A DNA stretch of 64,000 bases. Source: Rhabdophis nuchalis (taxonomy: Eukaryota; Chordata; Lepidosauria; Squamata; Natricidae). The notes under the pieces were generated by a model. It saw only the letters and a program-made list of their open reading frames with translations. It made no database searches and was not told the DNA's origin. This document shows positions 10,889-36,518 of this stretch, in pieces. The number at the start of each line of letters is the position of its first letter. Position 1 is the first letter of the stretch. The stretch lies in NCBI GenBank assembly GCA_039707465.1, contig CM077648.1, positions 73,737,619 to 73,801,618 on the forward strand. Direction: 5' to 3'. Position numbers and translations under genes: made by a program.

Positions 10889-11893
10889 AGGCACTAACTT
10901 TGTCATCTAGGAATACACCATGTCCCTTCTTAAAACCTAAAGCTATCTAAAGCTGTCATGGCTTCAGAAATTTATCTATAAAGATGCCTACTCATGACAC
11001 AATTTATTATTTTATTTTATTTTTGCTTTCAAGTCAATCTTGACTCCTGGCAATTGCCTGGACATGTCCCTGTAGTTTTCTTGGGAAAATTTCAAAAGTA
11101 ATTTGTCACTGTCTGTTTCTTAGTGCAGAGGGTGAGTCTGTGGTCCAAAATCAACGACTTTTGCATGACTTCGTGCAAAAGTTGGAACTAGAACTAGCAG
11201 TCTCCCAGTTTCTTATTTGATACCTTAACCACTAAACCAAATTGGTTTTTCCAATCACTTTTATGCATTCTTTCACAGAACCTATTTTGTCTGAATTTGG
11301 TGCCCTATTGTTTTTGCTCCGTTTTTCCCATTTTTAAAAATTATGGGGAACCCCCAAAACAGCTTTTATCTGTCTGGACTATATTTATCAATATTTACTG
11401 TACTAAGAATTACAATTTAAACATTTATAGTACCCAACAGGTGAACTTCACTAGAGCAGCTGAGCTGTATTTTCCATAGGCTGACAGGTTAGAAGCATAA
11501 ATGTACCACGGTACATGTCAGGGCAAGTCTCTTCAGCTGCCTTTCGACATACATAGACTTTTACACATAAATGTACCGTGGTACATTATGCTTCCAGCCT
11601 ATTTTTACAAACAACTCAAGGCAGCAAACGTATTCAACACTCTTTCCTCCTATTTTCCCAAAAACCAACCTGTGAGATGAGCTGATGTGAGAGAGAGAGA
11701 GGGACTCGCCCAGAGTCACTCAAGGGGCTTTCAGGGCTCACGCAGTCGAACTCACGGTCTCCACAGTATGAAGGGTTCTAGGCCTTTCAGGTTGTGGAAA
11801 AGACACGGAGGAAACGTGCATCGGATTTCATGTTTGTGTACGGACCCAAAAAATAGACACGCTGATATAGCATGGCTCTTTTATACTATAAAC
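10889..11893. other. Intergenic sequence with one strong inverted repeat
   Basis: No gene. The only clear structure is the inverted repeat at 11491-11593. Confidence 0.5.
11491..11593. repeat. Inverted repeat with self-palindromic 16-mers
   Basis: Arm AGAAGCATAAATGTACCACG and GTACAT (11491-11516) is mirrored by ATGTACCGTGGTACATTATG and CTT (11571-11593), with a 54-bp spacer. The 16-mer ATGTACCACGGTACAT is itself nearly palindromic. Confidence 0.8.
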
Positions 11894-12042
11894 CAGGGGT
11901 TCCCAAACTTGGCAACTTGAAGACTTGTGGACTTCAACTCCCAGAATTCCCAGTTGAATTCCCAACTCCCAGCAGAACTGGCTGGAGAATTCTGGGAGTT
12001 GAAGTCCACAAGTCTTAAAGTTGCCAAGTTTGGGAACCCCTG
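11894..12042. mobile_element. Palindromic hAT MITE, copy 2
   Basis: Same CAGGGGTTCCCAAACTTGGC end and hairpin layout as copy 1, 149 bp, with a small internal duplication. The flanking 8 bp do not match exactly, so the target duplication has decayed. It lies just upstream of the CpG island. Confidence 0.85.
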
Positions 12043-12670
12043 CTAATATAAACCTTGCGCATTGTTTTAAAAATTAAACCCGCGGAATGCAGCGCAACGC
12101 AGGACGTCTGCAGCAGCAGATGATCCCCTCCCTCCCTCTATGAAGGATAGCGCGCGGCAGGCACTGAGGGGGGAAAAAAGGGGGGCCCTTCCGTAGAAAG
12201 CCGCTTGCTCGGGCCGGCTGAGGGAAGGTCGGGAGATGGCGCGAGCTTCAGCAGGCCCGGCCGGCGGCGTCGCCGCGTAGGCCTTTCGCGCAACCTCTGC
12301 CCGCAAGCGGCTTCCTCCGCCGCCGCCGCATTAAAAAAAAGGCAGCAGCTTCCAGCGCCTCGGTTCGAAATGGCGACGCGTGGCGTGCAATTGGGCCTCG
12401 GCTCTTAGGCGGGAGCGGTCGCCCTTCGCGAACGGAGAAAGAGGCGCGTGCGGAAACGGACGAAGGGGAGGGACGACGGGGACGAGCGCAAGGGAAGGAG
12501 TCGCGAAGAGACTTGGGAGTTGGGCGGGAAGAGGACTTTCTCATCCGGCTTCCCCGCAAGGCGCCTTTCAGCTTTGAGGGGCCGTTGGAAAGAAGCGGAG
12601 GGGGACGGGGGGGGGGCGGCTTCGCTCCGTTCCCGGCCCTCCTCCCTTGTTGACTCAGCGCCTCTCTCTA

Positions 12671-12690
12671 AGTCATGCTCGGACATGCCT
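12671..12690 (+). promoter_or_regulatory. p53 response element 1 of the MDM2 P2 promoter
   Basis: AGTCATGCTC directly joined to GGACATGCCT. Against RRRCWWGYYY twice with no spacer, 19 of 20 positions fit; the only mismatch is T at position 3. It corresponds in place to the upstream of the two p53 sites of human MDM2. Confidence 0.82.
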
Positions 12691-12708
12691 GGCCGCCCTG
12701 TGTGGAGG

Positions 12709-12728
12709 GGTGAAGTCCAGGCATGCCC
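12709..12728 (+). promoter_or_regulatory. p53 response element 2 of the MDM2 P2 promoter
   Basis: GGTGAAGTCC then AGGCATGCCC: the second half site is perfect and the first has two mismatches. The AAGTCC-purine-G-purine-CATG core resembles the human downstream site (AAGTCCTGACATG, from memory). It lies 18 bp after element 1; the human spacing is similar. Confidence 0.78.
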
Positions 12729-12750
12729 GTGAAACGAGGTCGCGGGGTTA

Positions 12751-12758
12751 CTATTTAT
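12751..12758 (+). promoter_or_regulatory. TATA-like box of the MDM2 P2 promoter
   Basis: CTATTTAT lies 22 bp after p53 element 2. Human MDM2 P2 has CTATTTAAA in the same relative place (recalled). Predicts a start site near 12780 and a short 5' exon ending at 12809. Confidence 0.65.
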
Positions 12759-12856
12759 GCTCGGCTCTTGCGAGGCCCTTCAGACCGCGTAACTGCAGGG
12801 CCCCTTACGGTAAGGTCACCGGAGTACTTTGGGTTTTGCTGCCCGGTCGTCTAATG

Positions 12857-12965
12857 CAGGGCTCTCCAACCTTGGCAACTTTAAGTCTGAAGGACTTCAG
12901 CTGGCTGGAGAATTCTGGGAGCTGAAGTTCTTCAGACTTAAAGTTGCCCAGGTTGGAGAGCCCTG
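12857..12965. mobile_element. Palindromic hAT MITE, copy 3, in the MDM2 5' intron
   Basis: 109 bp, CAGGGCTCTCCAACCTTGGC to its reverse complement, with exact 8-bp duplication GTCTAATG on both sides. It lies between the P2 exon donor (12810) and the first coding exon acceptor (13028). Confidence 0.93.
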
Positions 12966-13032
12966 GTCTAATGCACCGCCTCGTCTTATTGGGTTTTCTT
13001 TTCTGTTTTCTCCTTTCCTCCCTACCAGGCAA

Positions 13033-27875
<14,843 letters not shown>

Positions 27876-28745
27876 CTACAGCACAAACAACCGTTCCTAC
27901 ATGTAGAATAACAGAATGCAATTTTGAATGTTTACAGAAGTATATTTATTTTCCAAAAGATATAAACTTTTAAACATTGCACTGCAATTGACAGTGTGAT
28001 CATATCATTCTCCAGTTTAGTTTTGAAATTTGCCAAAACAGTAAGCACGTGTATACTGTAAATGATGAAAACTGATGATTCAGAGTTTATTCTTTATATT
28101 TAATATAAAGCAATCTTAATACTCTTGTAGGGGCCACAGAAGTTAAGTATGTATTATCTTCTAAATCTGAAACTGATTTAATTACCTAAGTTGATCCAAA
28201 TACTGTAGGCCAAACACTGTAGATACAATGGAAGGTGCTTAACAATGATTTTTAGTTGTTTTCCAGGTTTCTTATATCTTAAGTGGTTATTGGCTAGCAA
28301 GCTAAGATTATCTCAAAAAGAGCTTAAAGCTGATGTGAAAAAACTAGTCTGACAGGTCCCTTAATGCTGATTAAAACAAGAGGCACAGTTGTTCTGCGCC
28401 TCAACAAGCTTACAATCTGTTCCCAATGTGAAAGCTCTATCTTTGCCTAAGTGAACCCAATGAAGTTTTGGTGGTCTACTCGAGTTGTGTTCTTTAGGCC
28501 ATGGTTACCATACTTATATTTCTTTGGTGAAATTATAAAGGATGACTTACATTTGTGCTGTGATCAAGTATTAACGGCAAGAAGTCTGTTTAAAAGGTTC
28601 TTACAAGAACTAATTCTAAAAGTCACTGAAATAAGATATAGCATTCCAAGTACTTACCCATTGTTGTAATACATTCACAGCAAGCAAATACTGTACAATG
28701 TGTGTGAGTTGCAACCTATAATTTACCAATAAACAGTCAATCTTT
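27876..28745 (+). other. MDM2: MDM2 3' UTR
   Basis: AT-rich sequence with no ORF, running from the MDM2 stop to the poly(A) signal at 28728. The real transcript may use further sites. Confidence 0.75.
28728..28733 (+). terminator. MDM2: MDM2 poly(A) signal AATAAA
   Basis: Canonical AATAAA about 850 bp after the stop, followed by a T/G-rich stretch (TTTGCTTTTGTTTATATTC). First canonical hexamer seen in the 3' UTR with a suitable downstream element. Confidence 0.7.
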
Positions 28746-29600
28746 GCTTTTGTTTATATTCTCCACAATTTATTTTCTTATAGTAATTCAGTTCACAGCA
28801 GTAATAGCTTTTTCAGTTTCCAGTTTTTCTTTGGTAGTAGGAAGAGGCAGCAATGTGTAATTTTATTCTTTTCCTCCACATCTACAATCTAAAGATTTTA
28901 ATGGTAATCAATTTACTTGAAGTCATATTTTCTAAAACGAGATCTGACAAGAGCTTCCATAATACATTGTATTTCTTGGGCTATTTGGGTGGGTGTGGGT
29001 GTGGATGTATGAACATAAAATAGTATTTCCCCATTGGTATTAATTCTGGGGCAAAACTCTGCATCAGTACTGTATTTTTTTTCTACCTGGAATGTAAAAA
29101 CAGTTTGTTATTGAAATATTTCCCTAATTTAGAGTTCTCCTGACTTCAGAATTCTAAAATGTGATTCCAAAGAGAGAAGAGGAAAGGTAAAAGCAATAGC
29201 TCATGCTTTTTTATACAGTACCATATCCAAGAACATTTGTTATAGATGCTTAATAGGTACTAATATAATCTCATTGGCTCAGGTTGCTCAGAGTAGGTTC
29301 CATGTGTGTACAGATGCCCTACACACAGTGGGGAAAAACGATTTCTTCAAGCAAATGTTTGCATTCATTTGTCCATTAAAGAGAAAAGACCGATCAGGTA
29401 AAACTAAAAAATCATGTTGGTCTCTTCTGACCTCATTTTTATCCTTAAGATCCAGTTATGTTAGTATAGTAATTCTATTTGAAGGGAAGGACAAAGGGGA
29501 TGTTTCATTAAATTAACCGTAAATTAATAATTATATCACTGTGACCCAAGTACACATTTTCCTATTCTCAAAGGTTGAAACAGAATGCAGTTGTTAATTC
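28746..29600. other. Intergenic spacer between convergent MDM2 and CPM
   Basis: AT-rich, about 850 bp, with no ORF, repeat or RNA gene that I recognise. Part of it may be 3' UTR of either gene. Confidence 0.6.
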
Positions 29601-29606
29601 AAAGAC

Positions 29607-29612
29607 TTTATT
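29607..29612 (-). terminator. CPM: Candidate CPM poly(A) signal AATAAA
   Basis: TTTATT on + is AATAAA on -, about 80 nt after the CPM stop. This would make a very short 3' UTR, so other sites further down are possible. Confidence 0.45.
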
Positions 29613-29691
29613 ATTATCCAGAATAGCTCAATACAAATTAAAATCTTCTATAGTCAAGTAATGTTAAAAAGCAAATATAAAAATACAAATT

Positions 29692-29907
29692 TTATATGCC
29701 TATATATACAAAAATTAGAAAGTTAAACACTGTAACAGTCACTGTACTAACACCGTTTGAATAAAGTGGTTTCAGTGGGCACGGAACAGGCTTTTTTGAG
29801 GTAGATCTCAGGGGGAAAATAAAGTCATATTCATAGGCACTGAGCTTTTCTGCACCATTTGGTAAAACTACTTTCTGTTGTAATGACATAAATCCAGGGA
29901 GGGTTGC
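29692..29907 (-). CDS. CPM: CPM last exon with C-terminal hydrophobic GPI signal
   Basis: TTTTTCAG acceptor at 29908-29910, then [17 protein letters not shown] (human VTVPGHDPHITKVIIPE), on through [10 protein letters not shown], ending in the hydrophobic [13 protein letters not shown] and TAA. The tail is shorter than human but still fits a GPI attachment signal. Confidence 0.93.
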   Translation of the reverse strand, partial: ATLPGFMSLQQKVVLPNGAEKLSAYEYDFIFPLRSTSKKPVPCPLKPLYSNGVSTVTVTVFNFLIFVYIGI

Positions 29908-32900
29908 CTGAAAAACAAATTTTAGTCTGTCAGTATGCTTTACTATGTTTACTATTCTTTCTTTCAGAGTGTAACTTGAAGTTCCATTATCAATGTAAAT
30001 TTTTGCTCCATGTGCAGCATGCTCGTTTTGTATCCTAAAGCCTGAAACACAAGTTACTTCAAATCCCTCAGATTAATAGATTTTAAGGGCCTGGGACAGA
30101 TTATACAAAATACAAAAGAGTTTTGGATAAGAGCTGGATAAGAGTATTGTACTTACATTGAGAGTGTAGTCTCCAGGCAGCAGGAGAAGGTAATATTCAC
30201 CATTTTTGTTGGTTACGTAAGGACATATATGCCTCCTCCCCTGAACTTCCACAATCACATTTGCAATGGGTTTCTTCTTTTGATTCAGAACACGACCTTT
30301 TACACCTATAAGGAAAAAAAGAAAGGATGGTGTTTTTATTTTTTTCAGGCTGTAATTGAGAATTTTCTTTGCTACAGATGATCACAATTCAGTGATGACT
30401 CTTCGCAGGCACAATTGTGGCTGAAGGGCAAGTTAGAATTTCTTGACTGGCTGCACAATAGAACAAGCCTAAATCATCAATACGTAACACACACAGATGT
30501 GCTCCAAAGTACCTCAGACAGAGTTAATGCAGATATCATTTCTCTGTGGTAGTGCTAATGTTATTGAGCTCCCTGTCCCTGAAATCTCTACAGCTCCTCG
30601 TTAGGCTTTAGGAAAATTATTGCAAACAGGATTGTTTCATAGGGCCTTTGATTAATACACTAGATATTGCCATTTATACTTTTTGCTCGTCTGTAAGTCA
30701 TTTTATGATTTAATACATGATTTTATTATAGGGAACTACATGGTTTATTGTTAGGTGGTTTGAAATTGTACTATACATGTTTTCATTATGATGACTGTAA
30801 CCCACTAAGAGTCTCTGGGAAAAATATAAATGAATAGATAAATAAATAATATTTTCCTGGAAAGGACTACACAAGGTGACCCGAGTGATGCTATCTATGC
30901 CCTATCATGATGCCTGGAGGCTGCAGAGATTTGGGTTTCGACAGATTTCGACAATGTTGACGAGATCAAGTGGCTTTGGGTGCATCATGAATCAAGACTT
31001 CAGTGTTTGTCAACCTTAGTTCTGGATGTGGTTGCACATCCCTGATCAGATCCAGTTTGAAATCTAGGGATTCTCCTTGATTCATGCCTTCTGCTGAAAG
31101 AGAAGCTGGTAAGCATGACTAGGAGAGATTTTGCATAGTTCCGGTTTGTACACCAGTTGTGACCTTTCCTAGATCACGACTCCCTGTGCTCATCTTGACT
31201 AGTACAATGCATTCTACACGGGGCTACTCCATTTGGAAGCTTCAACTGGTGCAAAGTGCAGTAGTGAGAACAGTCTTTAGGGCCCCTATGATGGCCCATA
31301 TTACATCTCTGTTCCGTGAACTTCACTGGAACCGGTCTGCTTCTGAGTACAGTACAAGATGATGTATTGATGTATTCTCATTGTGTTCTTTTTCAGTGTT
31401 TATTTTATTGCTTTATTATCTTGTTCTGTTTACCCTCTTTTCATTTCTCCCTTTTTATTGTTGCAAGCCCCATAGCAAAATAGGTAGCAAATAAAGTAGA
31501 GTAGCCCCACAGCAAGACATGCAGCAAATGAATTAAACAAACAACAATAATGAGAATATTTATCATATATACATTAAAATGAATTGAGCATGTAGAATGA
31601 TAACAGTGAGTTAACAATATCAATGGGCTTTTTTGAAAAAGCATACTGCATGCTCACATATGAATTATAATTTGTAATTGTAAATGTATATTTATTATTC
31701 AGTCATTCAGCCACTTCTGATTCTATATGATTAGATTGACATTATTTTGCCAGGATGGTTTGTTAGTACTGGTGGTCATCAACTTACAAGTGCTCACGTA
31801 ATAAGGGTTCCAAATTATGACAGCTTCGGAAAAAGTGATTTTCACCTGCCCCCAAAGTTATGATGCTCCCACAACCCCAGTAGTTACATGATCACAATTC
31901 AGGAGTTTGGCAACTGTTTTACAATTGGTTGTAACCTTCCCAGCCAGTTTCTGACAAGCAATGTTACTGTAATTAGGGAAGCTGGATTTGCTTAACAATA
32001 TTATTATCAGTGACAATTCTTGTACAAACAATCCAACAAATATAAATTGTCCTTTTAGTAATTTATTCCACATGATTTACAGCAGGGGTTCCCAAACATG
32101 GCAACTTTTAAGACTTGTGGACTTCAACTCCCAGAATTCTCCAGCCAGCATAGCTGGCTGGAGAATTCTAGCAATTAAAGTCCACAAGTCTTAAAGTTGC
32201 CAAGTTTGAGAACCCCTGATTTACAGTATATCAGATTCCAATAACTAAAAACAGTAGAATTGACTTACCTAGATGAATTTGTTTAATGTATTCAATCAGA
32301 GCAATTTTATTGTCATCCCAGAAATCTTGAATCTTATCTTCTGAGGGATAGTGACAACATGATAACTCCAGTGTAATGTCAAAGCATTGTCCCCAAATAT
32401 AATTATAATCCTGCATACTACCTAAAGTAAAACGTTCAATTACATTACTGAAAGGTCAGTCCAAAAATAAATGAGCATATTACTCTCCTGATCACTTCCA
32501 TATTACTTCTCATCCATCAAAATGTGCTCTTGATCTGAAAGCAAGCACTTCTGCATCATGAATGAGTCTGGACAACACCAACATTGAACTTCTCTGCAAA
32601 TGTCACCATCAGGTTTTGCAACTCCAAATAATTAATTATAATAACACTAATTGTGAATTTTATCACTGCTATTGTCTTCTGCTATTGCTTCCACATAAGG
32701 GTCCACTTGGGAGATGAAAGCACAAATAACTGCCATGTACTGCTACTGTTAGGTGGAGCAAACTGTTCATTCTTTATCATTTGTGTCTCTTCCCTATTAC
32801 ATGATAGACCAGTGATGGCAAACCATTTTTGCCTTGGGTGCCAAAGGCACGTGCTTGTGCAATATTGCACGCACTTAGGTCCCCTCCCCCATAATTTAAT

Positions 32901-35900
32901 CCCCCCATGCCATGCCCACTGTGCATGCGTGTGTGACACCCCACCCTTCTGCCCTGTGCATACACATACAACTTTCTTGGAGCGTGGGGAGGGTGAAAAC
33001 GCCCCCCTCCCAGAGGCCCTCCGGAGGCTGGAAACAGCCCATTTTCCAACTTCCAGTGGGCCCGGTAAGTCCATTTTTCGCACTCTGGGGGCTTTCCTGA
33101 ACCCTCCAGAGGACAAAAAACTGCTGAAAATCAAGGTCGAAAATCAGCTGGCCAGCATGTGCATGCGTGCTGGAGCTGACAGGGCAACATCTCGTGTGCC
33201 CTCAGAAATGGCCCCGCATGCCACCTGCGACACGCGTGCCATAGGTTCGCCATCACGGCGATAGACAATGGGAACAGTGCGCTACTGCTCCTTTAGCCTT
33301 TTCATACCTCTTTTGGTTGGTGTAACATATGACATAAGATAAGGCATACAAAATGACCTCACTATCAAATATAATGCTTAACAATACAAATAATGTTGAA
33401 TACAATTTAAATGTTAGTCTGAATATGTGTTTTAGCCTGTGTAGTTATTCAACCAAATGTACATTGAAACAAATCCAAAGAATTTAAGATGCATGAAGCA
33501 TCTTAACAATTCCTCACTCTTCCTTATTTCCATCTTTGGCCCCAAAAGTACGTGAAAACCTGTCTCTATGTTTTCAGCATAAAATTAATCCATATCGTAT
33601 TTCATATTAATCTCAACATTCACTACTGTGAGTACTTTCAACTCTTTATGGATGTCAAAAATCTTAAAATATATAAGCTTTATACTACCAAAGAAACAGA
33701 AGAGGCACAAGGAAAGAATGGGAAATTGTACCTTTCACTGTATACCAGTGATATCCATTCGTAATGCCATCTTTAAAGTAAGTCGTATCATCACACACAA
33801 TATCTTTATGCATCGTGCGATGGTTGTTAGCATATGTGCTTGCAAGATGAACAAAAACATCATCATCCACTGTTTTGCTAACACCATTTGCATCAATTGT
33901 AACTGTAGAAAGAAGGTGGTTGCAGTGAAATTCATATTAAAGTTTAGTCAATTTAATGAAAAAATATACAAATACAGGTAATAGTTAGAAATCCTTTCCC
34001 AGGTCTTCCACAGACAATAGAATTTTCAGTTTTCTCCTATAAGGGCAAAAAGATGGTTGTACTTAGAGAGAGATCATGTCTTGAAAACAGCTGATGCCTC
34101 TTCAAATTTGAAATTTTTACAACAGTCGTAAATAAAAATGTTTGGAGGTATGAAATATAACATGATGCTATGGATCCTCGGATTTCAAAGTCCATTCCAT
34201 TTCACACCCCAAGAACAGAACCACAAATATTTTGTGTCAACCATGGAGTTCAATTTTCAATAATCTGTTCACTTTGTACAATTTGCCTTTGAATGGTCTC
34301 ATTTCTTCTTTTAGCTAAACTATCATATTCAACATATTTATGCTGATGACATCCAGATGACTTCAGCTCCCAGAATTCTCTATTCAGGCATGACCATCCT
34401 TTTTCTGTTGCCTCCCTAGTTGAATTTGCAGTTGAGTCTGTTTCTCACAACGTTAAACTAGATATAAAGAAGACCAAACTTGTCTCTTATCTTGATTATA
34501 ATGATTGATTATAATCAAGATAAGAGACAAGTTTGGTCTTCTTTATATGTAGTTTAACGTTATGAGAAACAGATTATAACCTCCCATTTCTTTTGCTTTT
34601 CAGGGCTGCCAACTGTAGTGTTACCAATGGTGCAAGATTTGGGCATTCTTATGAAGGAGAAATTTTATCTAAAACTTTGATTGATAAAGCCACAAGAACC
34701 TGCAATCTTCATCTCCTGAATGCCTAGAGCAGGGGTCCCCAACCTTTGCAACTTTAAGTCTGAAGGACTTCAGCTCCCAGAATTCTCCAGCCAGCTTTGC
34801 TGGCTGTAGAATTCTGGGAGCTGAAGTCCTTCAGACTTAAAGTTGCAAAGGTTGGGGACCCCTGGCCTAGAGGATTTATCCATTTCTTACTGTTGAAAAG
34901 GCCATGCAGTTCATGCCTTGGTAGTGTCTTATTTGAACTACTGTAATGGTTTGTTGGCATGCTTTCCTAACTTTGCTCTCCATTTCTTAACCCATTATCC
35001 TGGTATGTTTTCTGATTTTCCATACTTTTTTCCATCAATCTGTCCACTGACTGGATCTTTAGGACTGGATCTTTAGGATCTTTAGAATTTCTCTTGTTAC
35101 CTTTTGGGTCCATGATATAGGAAACCGCCATTATTTGACTCAAGTGACTCCTGTGCATCCAGCTTAATTATTTGACTCCTGTGCATCCAGCTTAATTATG
35201 CAGTTCCAGGTTACTTACGTTTCCATACATAAGATTGATGCATTTTTAAGCTGCATCACCAGGGCAGCTTTTCAGTGATGAGAAATTTTTAAAAACTGTA
35301 TTTTTCATTGGTCAGACCCTACCTTAAGTATTGTTTCTAGTTCTGGGCATCATATTTTTTTTAAAAAAACAGAGCAATTGAAACAGATATTTCCCCCCAA
35401 AAAATAACAACACAACAGGGATGCTCCAGGACCTGGAAACAAAGTCTTATGTGGAGAGTTTTAGGGCAGGGGTCTCCAACCTTTGCAACTTTAAGTCTGA
35501 AGGACTTCAGCTTTGCTGGCTGCAGAATTCTGGGAGCTGAAGTCCTTCAGACTTAAAGTTGCAAAGGTTGGAGACCCCTGTTTTAGGGGACTGGATATAT
35601 CTGACTGTGAAAAAAGGAAAATAATTAAGTTGTGCAGAGAATGTCAAGATATATTTTTCTAATTCCAAAGTGCCAGCCATGAATTAACATGAAAATTCCA
35701 GCTGAATGTTTTCCTAAGTTTCTTTGAGAAAAATGTACTCGTGGTAAGACTACTTCAATTGGGGAAGCAATTATTGAGTGAAATGATGATCTGTTTTTTA
35801 TCGTGCATGTTCAGATGGTAGCTAACAACAATTTGTTAGGATAACTGCATTGTAAAGGAAGTTAGACTTTCAGTTCTGTAGATTTATATGATGCTCTTTT

Positions 35901-36469
35901 GCTTTCCTGGTGATGGTGGGGAGAGTTTTCCACAATGAGGATGCCACAGCACATCCTGCCTCTTTCTACTAGCATTGTTCTTATAGTCACTTCTTGCACA
36001 ATTCACATTTTTGCATTTATAATGCTGGCTGCTGCAGTAAATTTTCCCTTTGTCAGTTCAGAATGAAGAAAAAACTCTCCTGTTATTTTAGTGGAAATTT
36101 ATCTATAGGATAGCTGGCTATTATTATAAGATGGATTTCATGTGACAAATCTCATTAAATGTTACATTTTTAAAAACCTTTAATGTTCACATTTTTCTGA
36201 TAATTTAGTTGCAAATGAGTATTGTACATGCAGATAAATGTTAGTTTTCTAATTGTTTCCTGCCTTGGAATTGATTTGGATTAGATAAATCATGGACTGG
36301 ATTAACAGAGCCTAAATTAGTTTGTTAGAATGAATGACTGTTTATGCCTTTTAGTGTTGTTGGTTTTGTTGGCATACCACCTTGAGTCTCTGGAAGTGGG
36401 TGATCTATAAAAACATGCATAAGTTAACAAATAAATGTGCTGGTGAGTTGCGTTGATAGATAAATTAAA

Positions 36470-36518
<49 letters not shown>

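Larger units (their letters stand above)
12067..12810 (+). promoter_or_regulatory. MDM2: CpG island, MDM2 promoter region and 5' noncoding exons
   Basis: G+C-rich, CpG-dense block in an AT-rich surrounding, immediately upstream of the MDM2 coding start. It should hold the constitutive P1 promoter and exon 1, but I could not place an exon 1 donor with confidence. The downstream edge holds the p53-responsive P2 promoter. A donor at 12809/12810 (TTACG then GTAAGG) can end the P2 exon. Long open frames here on both strands reflect base composition. Confidence 0.85.
34300..34980 (+). mobile_element. Old LINE RT relic carrying a hairpin and a MITE
   Basis: The frame reads [12 protein letters not shown], then later [19 protein letters not shown], as in L2/CR1-type RT after the YADD box. 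It is broken by the 34440-34570 hairpin and by the MITE at 34730-34866. Confidence 0.6.

Noticed and set aside
12205..12732. Overlapping Arg/Gly/Ala-rich frames on both strands
   Set aside because: They lie in the MDM2 CpG island; high G+C removes stops. No homology pattern and no exon signals.
34320..34360. YADD motif as a live reverse transcriptase
   Set aside because: The frame around HIYADDIQ is broken by stops, a hairpin and a MITE; it is a relic.
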